A stretch of 34,629 nucleotides of DNA from JAEUMD01 sp044222395 (GTDB lineage: Bacteria > Pseudomonadota > Alphaproteobacteria > Rhizobiales > Hyphomicrobiaceae), in NCBI GenBank assembly GCA_044222395.1, contig JBGANK010000035.1, positions 1-34,629 on the forward strand, read 5' to 3'. The notes beneath the pieces are model-generated. The model did no database searches, was not told the origin of the DNA, and saw nothing but the letters and a program-made list of their open reading frames with translations. The position numbers were made by a program, and so were the translations under genes. Of the stretch, positions 1 through 8,324 are shown piece by piece; position 1 is the first letter of the stretch; every line of letters begins with the position of its first letter.

Positions 1-192
1 AATGATCGCGCAGAAGACGGCGAGGAGCCAGGACCGACGTGCGAGCCAAGCATCCTTGTGGCGTGCGAGCGTCTTGAGTTTCGGGAAAAATTCAGTTCTC
101 AAAGCTGGTTCAATCCAGGTGAAGAGGCGGGGGCTATGGCCTATTCTGCCGACGCCTGCCACAGCGTTGAACGACGTGTTTCTTGCTCCCAT
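1..192 (-). CDS. N-terminus of an unrecognised protein, cut by the window edge
   Basis: An open minus-strand frame starts at an ATG (192) and stays open for 64 codons to the window edge. The translation begins MGARNTSFNAVAG. It has a basic, aromatic stretch (about residues 23-55, with FFPKLKTLARHKDAW) and then a hydrophobic run (LLAVFCAII) that could begin a membrane segment. A weak AGGG lies about 8 bases upstream. The frame is divergent from the cystathionine beta-lyase, so the gap would hold both promoters. I do not recognise the family. The competing plus-strand frame over the same bases looks less protein-like. Confidence 0.45.
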   Translation of the reverse strand, partial: MGARNTSFNAVAGVGRIGHSPRLFTWIEPALRTEFFPKLKTLARHKDAWLARRSWLLAVFCAII

Positions 193-324
193 GACGCGCC
201 CTGACCCAGTGGTCAAGGTCTTGACCTGGAGGTGGGACTGCAAGTAGCGCGTGGTCAGCAAATATGACGGCCGTGCGAATAACCGGACGTGCCCGCGATT
301 GCCTCATTCAAGGACCCTTGCACC

Positions 325-1527
325 ATGCATGACGACAACAGCGGACAGGACGGCAGCAGCAAATCGCCACAGGCGGCTGACGCGACGCTGACGGTTCATC
401 TCGGCCGCGATCCGGTCGCCCAGCTCGGTTTCGTCAATCCGCCGGTCTATCGCGGCTCGACGGTCCTGTTTCCGACGCTCGAAGCCCTCAAGACGCGCAG
501 GCAGCCCTACACCTATGGCCGCCGGGCGACGCCGACGACGACGGCGCTGACCGACATGCTGGCGCGGCTGGAGGGTGGCGCGATGACGATCCTGACGGGC
601 TCGGGCCTGCAGGCGGTGACATCGGCGATCCTCGCCTTCGTGGAAGCGGGCGACAGCATCCTGATGGTCGATACCGTCTACCAGCCGACGCGCACGTTCT
701 GCGACACGGCGCTGAAGAGGATCGGCGTGACGACGGTCTACTACGATCCGCGGATCGGCGCAGACATCACCCGGCTCATCACACCCAAGACGCGCCTCAT
801 CTATACCGAGAGCCCGGGTTCACAGACGTTCGAGATGCAGGACATTCCGGCAATCGCCGCGGCCGCGCGTGCGGCCGGCATCTGGCTCTTGATGGACAAC
901 ACGTGGGCGAGCCCGCTTTATTTCAAGGCGTTCGCGCATGGTGTCGACGTATCGATCCATGCGGCGACGAAATACATCGTCGGCCATGCCGACGCGATGC
1001 TGGGCGTGGTGACGGGTAACGATCGCGCGGCGCCCTATCTCAACCGCATCAAGGAGGCACTCGGCACGTCGCCGGGTTCGGAGGAGACCTTCCTGGCATT
1101 GCGAGGACTCCGCACGCTCGATGTCCGGCTCGAACGCCATCACGAGTCGGGGCTGGCGATGGCCCGGTGGCTGGCCAAGCGACCCGAAGTTCGCCGCGTC
1201 CTGCATCCGGCGCTCGAAGGCGATCCCGGCCACGGCATCTGGAAGCGCGATTTCCTTGGTGCGTCGGGATTGTTCGGCGTGATCCTCGAGCCTGTCTCGG
1301 AAAAGGCGCTGGCGGCCTTCGTCGATCACTTAAAGCTGTTCGGGATGGGTTACTCGTGGGGCGGCTACGAGAGCCTGATCCTTCCATTCGATCCCAGGCC
1401 CTACCGAACCGCGGTTCCGTGGACCGAGACGGGCGTCGCCTTGCGCCTGCACATCGGCCTTGAGGATATCGAGGACCTGAAGCGCGATCTCGATGCCGGG
1501 TTCGCGCGCATGAAGGCGGCGGTGTGA
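325..1527 (+). CDS. metC: Cystathionine beta-lyase (PLP-dependent Cys/Met metabolism enzyme)
   Basis: This is a 400-residue fold-type I PLP enzyme of the Cys/Met metabolism family. MetC cleaves cystathionine to homocysteine, pyruvate and ammonia in methionine synthesis, in the cytoplasm. The schiff-base lysine is in HAATKYIVGHAD at about residue 216. The cofactor-binding GSGLQAV and the MDNTWASP segments are intact, and the length is normal. The frame extends upstream to a GTG at 289, but the ATG at 325 is preferred because AAGGA (310-314) sits 10 bases before it and the extra residues do not look conserved. The gene is convergent with cbiX, with 18 bases between them. Family members overlap in activity (gamma-synthase, gamma-lyase), so the exact substrate is inferred. 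Confidence 0.9.
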   Translation: MHDDNSGQDGSSKSPQAADATLTVHLGRDPVAQLGFVNPPVYRGSTVLFPTLEALKTRRQPYTYGRRATPTTTALTDMLARLEGGAMTILTGSGLQAVTSAILAFVEAGDSILMVDTVYQPTRTFCDTALKRIGVTTVYYDPRIGADITRLITPKTRLIYTESPGSQTFEMQDIPAIAAAARAAGIWLLMDNTWASPLYFKAFAHGVDVSIHAATKYIVGHADAMLGVVTGNDRAAPYLNRIKEALGTSPGSEETFLALRGLRTLDVRLERHHESGLAMARWLAKRPEVRRVLHPALEGDPGHGIWKRDFLGASGLFGVILEPVSEKALAAFVDHLKLFGMGYSWGGYESLILPFDPRPYRTAVPWTETGVALRLHIGLEDIEDLKRDLDAGFARMKAAV

Positions 1528-1545
1528 AGGGCCTCAGGGTGGCTT

Positions 1546-2298
1546 TCACTCGGCTGAGAGGGAAGCGGCCGACCTGATCGATTGAGCGATCAGCGCGGTC
1601 ATTTCAGGAAACGCGCCGACCGGCCCGGTGTAAGTGATCGCGCCATCGAATTTGCCGATCGCCTCCGGAACGTCCTCGGCGGCGTGCAGGCCATCGCCGT
1701 TGAAGAAGCCGACAACGACGGTCGGGCGCGTGTCAGCCAACACTTCCTCCTCCAGAAATGGTGCCTCCTCGAGAAACGCCGTCGCAACTCCAGCGAAGCC
1801 ACCCAGCTCGCGCAGGCAGGCAGCCACCGCCTCGGTCGCCTCGGCTGAGGCCCGCGCCACCTTGGAGCCATGACCGACCAGGAGCAGCCGGCTGTCGGTG
1901 GCAGCCGCTCCCAACTCGGTGGCGGCCTGTAGTGCTCTCGTCTTAATGATCGCTGGTATGTCTGCGGCCATACCCAATGGCGGCAGAACGCGGCAGCGCT
2001 CGCTCAGCCCGACATCGGCGATGCGCTTGGGTATCTTGACGTTGACGAAGTATCCCGGCGCCATGAAGAAGGGATAGATCAAGATCGGCCCCGCCGTTTG
2101 CGAAGCCACCGCGGCGAGTGCGCTTTCCAGTGTCGGCTCGCCGCTCAGCACGCCTGCCGCTATTGCAATTTCAGGCAGTTCGGCCGTCGCGGCCTCGGCA
2201 TGGCCCTTCAGGATGGCGTTGGAGAACGCGCCGCCGCGCTCGCCGTGGGCGACGATGACAGCGGCGGCAAGGGTGCTTGGCGACACTTTCTTATCCAT
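1546..2298 (-). CDS. cbiX: CbiX/SirB-family sirohydrochlorin chelatase
   Basis: About 250 residues in two CbiX-like halves. Family members insert Co2+ or Fe2+ into sirohydrochlorin for cobalamin or siroheme synthesis in the cytoplasm. The N-terminal half starts VIVAHGERGG (His18); the C-terminal half starts LLLVGHGSKVAR (His143) and has a second histidine in NGDGLHAAEDVP (about His205). In the N-terminal half the segment that usually carries the matching histidine reads FFMAPGYFVNVKIP and has none, so the metal site is likely in the C-terminal half. The ATG at 2298 is used; an in-frame TTG at 2313 would add five residues. No other cobalamin or siroheme gene is nearby, so the metal cannot be decided. 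Confidence 0.8.
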   Translation of the reverse strand: MDKKVSPSTLAAAVIVAHGERGGAFSNAILKGHAEAATAELPEIAIAAGVLSGEPTLESALAAVASQTAGPILIYPFFMAPGYFVNVKIPKRIADVGLSERCRVLPPLGMAADIPAIIKTRALQAATELGAAATDSRLLLVGHGSKVARASAEATEAVAACLRELGGFAGVATAFLEEAPFLEEEVLADTRPTVVVGFFNGDGLHAAEDVPEAIGKFDGAITYTGPVGAFPEMTALIAQSIRSAASLSAE

Positions 2299-2569
2299 GA
2301 TCCAATCCGGCAAATCCGTCTTCTCGCCTGAAAAGGGCAGCCCCCTGCCCTACGCTGACCCCAAGATGGCTTTCACCGGGTTCGGGCGCAAGGCACGTGC
2401 GCGGCATTTGGGGCTTTGGGTGCCCCTCTAGCGTTGGTGCACGAGGTGACGGCCCCCCCGCAACAGCCCCGTCAACCATTCTTTCAGCCGGCTGTGCTCT
2501 GATTTGATTTGGTGGACGGACTTGCACCACGCGATGCGGGCCTCCCGACCGAGGGAAAGGTGCCGGACC

Positions 2570-2659
2570 ATGATCGAATTCATGCGTTCCGCAACAATCG
2601 TAATGATGGGTGCAGTCGTCATTTCGGCCGGCGTTTTCGTGCTGATCTATGGCGCGTGA
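2570..2659 (+). CDS. Candidate 29-residue single-span membrane peptide
   Basis: A short frame, ATG to TGA, sits in the otherwise empty gap between cbiX and ycjX. It is preceded by a purine-rich GAGGGAAAGG (2551-2560) at good ribosome-binding distance. The peptide starts MIEFMRSATIV and is hydrophobic almost to the end (GAVVISAGVFVLIYGA), as in small one-span inner-membrane proteins. Such short hydrophobic frames also arise by chance, so comparative or expression evidence would be needed to accept it. No family is recognised. Confidence 0.4.
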   Translation: MIEFMRSATIVMMGAVVISAGVFVLIYGA

Positions 2660-2686
2660 CACTCGTTAATCTGCCATAAAGGCGGG

Positions 2687-2707
2687 CCGCCGCGTCAGGC
2701 GCGGCGG
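2687..2707. repeat. GC-only hairpin just before ycjX
   Basis: CCGCCGCG and CGCGGCGG form a perfect 8-bp stem around a 5-base loop (TCAGG). It lies 4 bases before the GTG used for ycjX and is not followed by a T tract, so it is not a normal intrinsic terminator. It could block the ribosome site of a start at 2712, which may mean the true ycjX start lies further downstream. Confidence 0.5.
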
Positions 2708-2711
2708 ATCG

Positions 2712-4268
2712 GTGGCGGCTGTTGCCAGGATCTTGCGAAGCACGCACGCAGGCGCCACTTTAGGGACATCTCTGGCGAAAGAGGCCCTCCGGTTGCCGCT
2801 CGATACTCTTACGACTTCCGCCTCCGACGCGCTGCGCTCCGCCGGCAGCTATGTTGCCAATCTGATGACGCCGACGCTGCGGCTGGGTGTCACTGGCTTG
2901 TCGCGTGCCGGAAAGACCGTCTTCATAACCTCCCTCGTGCGTAATCTGGTGGTTGGCGGACGGCTGCCGTTCTTCAAGCCACATGCCGAAGGCCGGATAT
3001 TGCGGGCCTACCTGCAGCCCCAACCCGACGACGCGGTGCCGCGTTTCGACTACGAGCGCCACCTGCAATCGCTGTCTGGTGATCCGCCGGAGTGGCCAAG
3101 CTCGACACGCCGCATCTCGGAACTGCGCGTCACCATTGAATATGAGCCGATCAAATCGGTTCGGCGCCTGATGGGCCCTGCGCGGCTCAATGTCGACATC
3201 GTCGACTATCCCGGCGAGTGGCTGACCGATCTCGGCCTCCTGGAAAAGAGCTATGGTGCGTGGGCGGCCGAGGCCAAGGCACATGTGCAGGGCCATCGCG
3301 AGGGCGAGGCGGCCAAATCGTTCCTGGCTTTCGTCGAGAAGCTCGAATCTACCGGCGCAGCGGGACAGGACGAGGAGCAGATCGCGCTCGAAGGCAGCAA
3401 ACTGTTCACTGCCTACCTCAGTGAGGTCCGTGGCACCAATGGTGGCATCGCCACGCTGTCGCCTGGACGCTTCCTGATGCCGGGCGACCACGAGGGCTCG
3501 CCGCTGCTGACCTTCTTCCCATTCGCGGTTACGCATGTCGCCGCGGATGCCAAGACGCTGCTGGGACTGCTCGAGCGGCGCTACGAGAGCTACAAAGCGC
3601 ACATCGTGCGGCCGTTCTTCCGCGACCATTTCAGTCGTATCGACCGGCAGATCGTGCTGGTGGATGCGCTCGGAGCCATCAACGGCGGTGCGCGCGCTGT
3701 TGGCGACCTGGAGCAGGCGCTGGAAGGCGCGCTCAGGGCATTCCGCCCCGGCATGAATTCCTGGCTCTCCTCATTGCTGTCGCATCGCGTCGACCATCTT
3801 CTGTTTGCAGCAACCAAGGCCGATCATCTCAACCACACCGATCACGACCGGCTCGAAGCGCTGCTGCGCCACATCACCGACCGCGCCATCACGCGGGCCG
3901 AGACTGCGGGGGCGGAGGTCCAGGTGATGGCGATTGCGGCATTGCGGGCAACGCGGGAAGCCGAAGCAAAGGTCGGCGGCGAGCGGCTCGCCTGTATCGT
4001 CGGCACGCCGTTGCCGGGTGAGACAATCGACGGCCGCGTGTTCGATGGACGCACCGAGGCGGCGATCTTTCCGGGCGACCTGCCCGATGACCCGGCGCAG
4101 GAACTGGCACAGCTGGATACTGGAGCTGCCTCAAAAAGGCAGATCGACGTCGTCAGGTTCCGGCCGCCGCGGCTCGCCTTGGCCGCCAGCGACGGTCATC
4201 CCGTCGCTATGCCGCACATCCGGCTTGACCGGGCGCTTGATTTCCTGCTCGGAGACCGCATCAGATGA
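2712..4268 (+). CDS. ycjX: YcjX family P-loop GTPase-like protein (DUF463)
   Basis: A 518-residue frame with the YcjX signature: LRLGVTGLSRAGKTVF (P-loop, Lys68-Thr69) and a DYPGEW segment near residue 165 that corresponds to a G3 motif. YcjX proteins are predicted cytoplasmic nucleotide-binding proteins of unknown function, linked in enterobacteria to phage-shock/sigma-54-type envelope stress. The stop overlaps the ycjF start (ATGA), so the two are translationally coupled, as in many proteobacteria. The start is uncertain: the GTG at 2712 adds about 50 residues before the conserved region and lies directly behind a strong hairpin. Confidence 0.85.
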   Translation: MAAVARILRSTHAGATLGTSLAKEALRLPLDTLTTSASDALRSAGSYVANLMTPTLRLGVTGLSRAGKTVFITSLVRNLVVGGRLPFFKPHAEGRILRAYLQPQPDDAVPRFDYERHLQSLSGDPPEWPSSTRRISELRVTIEYEPIKSVRRLMGPARLNVDIVDYPGEWLTDLGLLEKSYGAWAAEAKAHVQGHREGEAAKSFLAFVEKLESTGAAGQDEEQIALEGSKLFTAYLSEVRGTNGGIATLSPGRFLMPGDHEGSPLLTFFPFAVTHVAADAKTLLGLLERRYESYKAHIVRPFFRDHFSRIDRQIVLVDALGAINGGARAVGDLEQALEGALRAFRPGMNSWLSSLLSHRVDHLLFAATKADHLNHTDHDRLEALLRHITDRAITRAETAGAEVQVMAIAALRATREAEAKVGGERLACIVGTPLPGETIDGRVFDGRTEAAIFPGDLPDDPAQELAQLDTGAASKRQIDVVRFRPPRLALAASDGHPVAMPHIRLDRALDFLLGDRIR

Positions 4269-5344
4269 CATCGCCTGAGAACCGGCGCCGGCCACGTGTG
4301 TTCGCGCCTGACGATCCTTCGCTGGAGCTGAACGCGGCGCCGGAGGCACTCCCGGCGCCTGAACCTGTTGTCGAGGCCGCCGACAGCGCCACTGACACTG
4401 CGTCGCCGCGGCGGCCAACCGCCGCCGACCTGAAACGCGGGTTCGGCTGGGGCGGACTGCTGCTTTCTGCCCTGACTGGCCTCGCCATGCTGGGTATTGG
4501 CGCGTGGTTTGCGCGCCTCGTCTCGGCTGCGCTCGCGCGTGACGACCTGGTCGGCTGGACGGCCTATGTGCTGATGATCGTGGCGGCGGTTGCTGCTGCT
4601 GTACTGGTGGTGCGGGAACTCATCGGTTTTGCGCGCCTGTCACGGCTGGCGCGAATCAAGAGCGACGTCACCCAGGCAATCGAGGCAGGCGACGTCGAGA
4701 CCGAGCGCATGGTGGTTCGTCGGATCAGTGCGCTTTATGCCGACAGGGACGATGTGAAGTGGGGGCTCGCCCGATTCCGCGAGCACGAACGCGATGTTCA
4801 CGATGCCGGCGCGCTGCTCGCTTTGGCAGAACGCGAAATGGTGGCGCCGCTCGACGGCGAGGCGCGGCGGACGATCCTGACGTCTGCGAAGCGGGTCGCC
4901 GTCGTCACAGCGATCTCGCCGGTCTTCGTGTTCGCGATCCTCTATGTGCTGATCGAGAACGTGCGCATGCTGCGGGGGCTCGCCACGCTCTACGGCGGCC
5001 GGCCAGGACTGCTCGGGGCGCTGCGGCTCGGGCGCATGGTGATCACGCACATTATCGCCACCGGCGGCGTCGCCATGACCGACGATCTGGTCGGGCAGTT
5101 CCTCGGACAGGATCTCGTGCGAAGGTTGTCGCGGCGCCTTGGCGAAGGCGTATTCAACGGCGCCCTTACCGCCCGCATCGGCGCCGCGGGCATAGAGGTG
5201 TGCCGGCCGCTGCCGTTCCTGGAGGCAACGCCGATCCGGGTGCGCGATCTGGTCGGCGAAGTCGTTCGCTCGATGCGCAAGGGTAGCACCCCCGGAGAAG
5301 CCACAGACGAGGCAACGTCCCGCCCTAGCCGCATCAGCAGATGA
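4265..5344 (+). CDS. ycjF: YcjF family inner-membrane protein (TIGR01620/DUF697)
   Basis: A 359-residue membrane protein whose ATG overlaps the ycjX stop by four bases. The first ~60 residues are acidic and proline-rich and probably cytoplasmic. Two membrane segments follow (about residues 61-85 and 95-118). A later hydrophobic stretch is AVVTAISPVFVFAILYVLIENVRML, and the C-terminal DUF697-like region has GRMVITHIIATGGVAMTDDLVGQ. Function is unknown; conservation of the pair indicates that YcjX and YcjF act together at the inner membrane. The last ~20 residues are a low-complexity tail. Confidence 0.8.
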   Translation: MTSPENRRRPRVFAPDDPSLELNAAPEALPAPEPVVEAADSATDTASPRRPTAADLKRGFGWGGLLLSALTGLAMLGIGAWFARLVSAALARDDLVGWTAYVLMIVAAVAAAVLVVRELIGFARLSRLARIKSDVTQAIEAGDVETERMVVRRISALYADRDDVKWGLARFREHERDVHDAGALLALAEREMVAPLDGEARRTILTSAKRVAVVTAISPVFVFAILYVLIENVRMLRGLATLYGGRPGLLGALRLGRMVITHIIATGGVAMTDDLVGQFLGQDLVRRLSRRLGEGVFNGALTARIGAAGIEVCRPLPFLEATPIRVRDLVGEVVRSMRKGSTPGEATDEATSRPSRISR

Positions 5345-5536
5345 TGCGGGTGGTACTGCCGGCCTATCCAGCTGCGCTCCCACCTTGGGCGCTCCCCGAG
5401 CGTGCTCAATCCGCCACAGCAGACGGTTCGCACGTGGGATGGCGGTGCCCCCGGCCATGACAGGACCGCTCATTCGATGGCAGTAATCCGTTCCAGGTCA
5501 CTGGTAACGTGTCTGTTCGTGGGAGTTGCTCAGACG

Positions 5537-5968
5537 ATGGAAACGGGGATGCTGCAGGAAGGCGTGCTGGTCCAGGCGATCATCGACACGCGCACGCAGA
5601 TCGATTTCATCTGGCAGGTGTTCATCACCGTTCACATCGCGCTGTTCGCGCTGATCTTCCTCTACAACGAGGCGGTCGACACCTGGAACATGATGGCGCG
5701 TTTCGTAGCGCTGGTGGGCGTCGCCATCTTCGACTGGATCAACGGCAAGGCCCTCGTTTCGACCTACCTGCTGCTTGACGCCATGCAGGACCAGTACCGG
5801 GTCCTTTATGGTCAGGTAGAGCGGTTCCAGCCCAAGTTCTACGAACACTTTGTTTTGGCTCAGTATGCGGATCGCCCCAACATGGTGCTCATCACACATG
5901 GAATGGCGTTCGTCGTGGTGTTTGTCGTTCTCATTGCTCGCAATATGATCCACCAGGCGAAACGATAG
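5537..5968 (+). CDS. Small membrane protein with three predicted spans, unknown function
   Basis: About 143 residues. Hydrophobic spans are WQVFITVHIALFALIFLY, the region starting MMARFVALVGVAIF, and a C-terminal span HGMAFVVVFVVLIARNMI followed by a basic tail (HQAKR). The frame is open from a GTG at 5402, but the ATG at 5537 is preferred because GGGAG (5521-5525) precedes it and hydrophobic, conserved-looking sequence starts soon after. An ATG at 5477 is the alternative. No family is recognised. It follows ycjF by about 190 bases and could be a separate unit. Confidence 0.6.
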   Translation: METGMLQEGVLVQAIIDTRTQIDFIWQVFITVHIALFALIFLYNEAVDTWNMMARFVALVGVAIFDWINGKALVSTYLLLDAMQDQYRVLYGQVERFQPKFYEHFVLAQYADRPNMVLITHGMAFVVVFVVLIARNMIHQAKR

Positions 5969-6254
5969 CTTTGAGAACCAACATCTTTTCCACAACATAT
6001 TGTTTTGTCTTACAAAAGCCAATTGCGGCACAAATTACCAGCAGTTTCGCACAAACCCTTGCGTTGCATAGGCGCCACTTGGGTCCTGCAATCCACAGGT
6101 GGAGTCCTCGATACCCATTTCGCTTGCCATTTGCTTCTGGTTAATTCTTGGGCGAGGCGGTGATTCGAGTTGTAGCTCGGATAGCGCTGATCATGCGTCG
6201 CGGGGGGGCCGTTCCGGCAGCCGCGTAGAAGTTTGCAGACGGGAGTAGGTAAAA
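5969..6254. promoter_or_regulatory. Leader region of porin 1 with an AT-rich inverted repeat
   Basis: A 286-base gap without a convincing gene. It is clearly richer in A and T than its surroundings, as expected for the promoter of a strongly expressed porin. TTTTGT-CTT-ACAAAA (6003-6017) is a perfect 6-3-6 inverted repeat and could be an operator or a weak terminator for the gene ending at 5968. I could not assign a confident -35/-10 pair. Confidence 0.4.
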
Positions 6255-7574
6255 ATGAAGAAGTACAGTCTCAGCGCTGCATTGGCCGCTGGTCTGCTCG
6301 CGAGCGGGCTTTCGGTGAGTAGTGCACAGGCAGCGGATCTCGGAGGGAACTGCTGCGCCGACCTCGAAGAGCGCATCGCTGAACTCGAGGCGACCACGGT
6401 CCGCAAGGGCAATCGCAAAGTTTCGCTGACGATCTCCGGCTGGGTCGCCGAGCAGGTCATGTACTGGGACGACGGCCGTGAGAGCAACGTCTACGTGACG
6501 GGCCTCGGCACGACGCTCGCCAGCCATTTCAAGCTGTCGGGATCGGCGCAAATCTCTCCAGGCTGGTCGGCCGGATATGTACTGCATGTCGAGGTCGGTA
6601 CTGCAGACCCGCTGACGGATCTCAACCAGAATAAGGACGACGGTGGTCCGGGCATCAACGCGCACCAGTCCTACTGGTTCATCAAGAGTGAGCAGCTTGG
6701 AAAGTTGTCGGTTGGTAAGCAGTCGCCTGCATCCGACAACACCGCGATCCTCGTCGATGGTTCGGGTTCGCTCGTTCCCGCAAACTGGGTGATGTTCGAC
6801 AACCAAGCCTTCTTCCTGCGCAAGAACGGTTCCGCAGTTGCCGGCAATCCAACGTGGGGTGATTTGGCGCACTGCGGATCTTGGGGAACGGGTGCACTGG
6901 GCGCTGCTGGCGACTGCGGTGGTTTCGCGGGTCCTCAGAACGTCGTGCGTTACGACTCGCCTTCGTTGGCTGGCTTCTCGGTCAGCGCCTCGTGGGGCGA
7001 GGATGACATGTGGGATGTCGCTGCTCGCTATGCTGGTGAGTTCGGCGGCTTCAAGCTCGCGTTTGCCGCGTCGTACTTCGAGCAAACCGATACCAGCAAT
7101 ACAACCGGTCACGACAAGGGATCGTACTGGCAGGCTGGCGCCTACATACAGCATGTGCCAACGGGCCTGTTCGTCTACGGCGCTTATGGTGCGGATGTCG
7201 ATACGCCCGTATCGTACCAGCTTGAAGGTGAGTCCTGGTACGTCAAAGCGGGTATCCGTCAGCGCTGGACGTCGCTGGGCCACACGGTGCTCTACGGTGA
7301 GTACGGCCAAAAGAATGATGCACTGGACTGTGCAAAGTTCGCTTGCCTTGGCGACAGCGGCGGATTGGCTACGGGCAGCCAGTTGACGCAGTGGGGCCTT
7401 GGCGTGGTGCAGGAGATCGATGCTGCCGCAATGTCCATCTGGCTCAGCTACCGGCATTTCGAAGCTGATTTAGACTGCTCGGCAGCGTGCAGCGATGGTG
7501 CAGGACACACCGGCTTGCATCACTCCTACGACGACATGCACATCGTTAAGTTTGGCGCTCTGATCAACTTCTGA
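6255..7574 (+). CDS. Outer-membrane porin, Porin_2 family (paralogue 1)
   Basis: 439 residues. A signal peptide starts MKKYSLSAALAAGLLASG and is probably cleaved after SSAQA. The mature protein begins ADLGGNCCADLEERIAELEA, a segment common in Hyphomicrobiales porins, followed by beta-strand-rich sequence (LTISGWVAEQVMYWDD) and a C-terminal HIVKFGALINF ending in the phenylalanine needed for outer-membrane assembly. It should form a trimeric general diffusion channel. Six further cysteines form close pairs (HCGSW...GDC, DCAKFAC, DCSAAC), suggesting disulfide-stabilised loops. The start is fixed by GGGAGTAGGT just upstream. A terminator at 7609 closes the unit; a close paralogue follows at 8325. 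Confidence 0.93.
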   Translation: MKKYSLSAALAAGLLASGLSVSSAQAADLGGNCCADLEERIAELEATTVRKGNRKVSLTISGWVAEQVMYWDDGRESNVYVTGLGTTLASHFKLSGSAQISPGWSAGYVLHVEVGTADPLTDLNQNKDDGGPGINAHQSYWFIKSEQLGKLSVGKQSPASDNTAILVDGSGSLVPANWVMFDNQAFFLRKNGSAVAGNPTWGDLAHCGSWGTGALGAAGDCGGFAGPQNVVRYDSPSLAGFSVSASWGEDDMWDVAARYAGEFGGFKLAFAASYFEQTDTSNTTGHDKGSYWQAGAYIQHVPTGLFVYGAYGADVDTPVSYQLEGESWYVKAGIRQRWTSLGHTVLYGEYGQKNDALDCAKFACLGDSGGLATGSQLTQWGLGVVQEIDAAAMSIWLSYRHFEADLDCSAACSDGAGHTGLHHSYDDMHIVKFGALINF

Positions 7575-7608
7575 TCACTGGCACCACTTACTTACTCCTA
7601 ACTTCCCT

Positions 7609-7641
7609 GAGGCCGCCCATCCGGGCGGCCTCTTTCGTTTT
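7609..7641 (+). terminator. Intrinsic terminator of porin 1
   Basis: GAGGCCGCCC and GGGCGGCCTC form a perfect 10-bp stem around ATCC, followed by TTTCGTTTT. It starts 34 bases after the porin stop. The same stem and the same TTTCGTTT tail follow the second porin, so gene and terminator were probably duplicated together. Confidence 0.9.
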
Positions 7642-8324
7642 CGTGCAGTGTGCCTGGTTTCGTGCGGAGCTCTTCTCTTGAGTTGCCGTGTCGCGAAGAC
7701 GCTTTGACAGGCCGCTGCGGCGCCGCCGATGCATGAAGGGCCGGAAGTTTGAAATGCTGTGGCTTGATGGCGCTGCGGAGGGTGGGGCGAAAAGTTCTGC
7801 GGAGGCTGCGGTGGAAGGAATGCTCATCGATGAGCTTTCGGCGCGCGGGGCGGGGGCGATCGCGGCGTTGACCTTGAATGCCGCAAAACAAGTGTGGTTA
7901 TTTTGTCGCTAAAGGTGGTGATACGCCTCGTTCGCCCGGCGAACGTCCGTTCCCAACGCAAGTTTTTCACGGTCTTCCACCGGGTTTGAACAGGCATTTC
8001 ATAACAACTGCTGAGCTCACTCCGACAGTCGTCCAGATGCCTCTCAGTCCAGTTTTTTATCGATATTTCAATATAATAGATCGCATTTCGAGGTGCGTTT
8101 CGCTGACTGTTGCTCCGCGTGCGCGTGGCCCGACCGCCACAGCCCACCGCCTCGCGACGTCCGCGAGGCCAGCGCGATTGTTAGGCAATCGAGAATCACA
8201 GAACCTCCGGGTCAAGCGGCCACTGGGGGGATTCCTACGCCGCGCCGATTGAGAGGGCGCTCTGCAAGTCGCGTTCAGTTCTGTGTCCGCCGTCTTGATG
8301 CCAACGCAGATTGGGAGAAGACTA
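7642..8324. promoter_or_regulatory. Long inter-porin region with probable promoter of porin 2
   Basis: About 680 bases with no believable gene; the frames present are rich in Arg/Ser/Pro and look like non-coding GC-rich sequence. The stretch 8050-8085 is unusually AT-rich and contains a consensus TATAAT (8072-8077), without a good TTGACA at 17 bp. If used, it would give a leader of about 240 bases. A 17-bp palindrome lies at 7929-7945. Confidence 0.4.
7929..7945. repeat. 17-bp palindrome CGTTCGCC-C-GGCGAACG
   Basis: Perfect 8-bp arms separated by one base. It lies about 130 bases upstream of the TATAAT-like box, within the inter-porin region. It could be an operator for a dimeric regulator or a short cruciform; the sequence alone does not decide. 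Confidence 0.5.

Noticed and set aside
2..247. 81-codon plus-strand frame at the left edge
   Set aside because: Arg/Ser-rich without motif; the opposite strand has a more protein-like open frame with an ATG and a weak ribosome site.
2687..2707. Hairpin before ycjX as an intrinsic terminator for the upstream small frame
   Set aside because: No T tract follows the stem, and it lies within bases of the next start codon.
6141..7457. Long minus-strand frames opposite each porin (also 8322-9599)
   Set aside because: Both copies exist because the paralogous porins have the same codon bias; the paired appearance is not evidence of coding. The sense strand has signal peptide, ribosome site and terminator.
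7688..7912. Possible 74-codon gene between the porins
   Set aside because: No ribosome site, basic low-complexity start, and it lies in the variable leader region; no support beyond an open frame.
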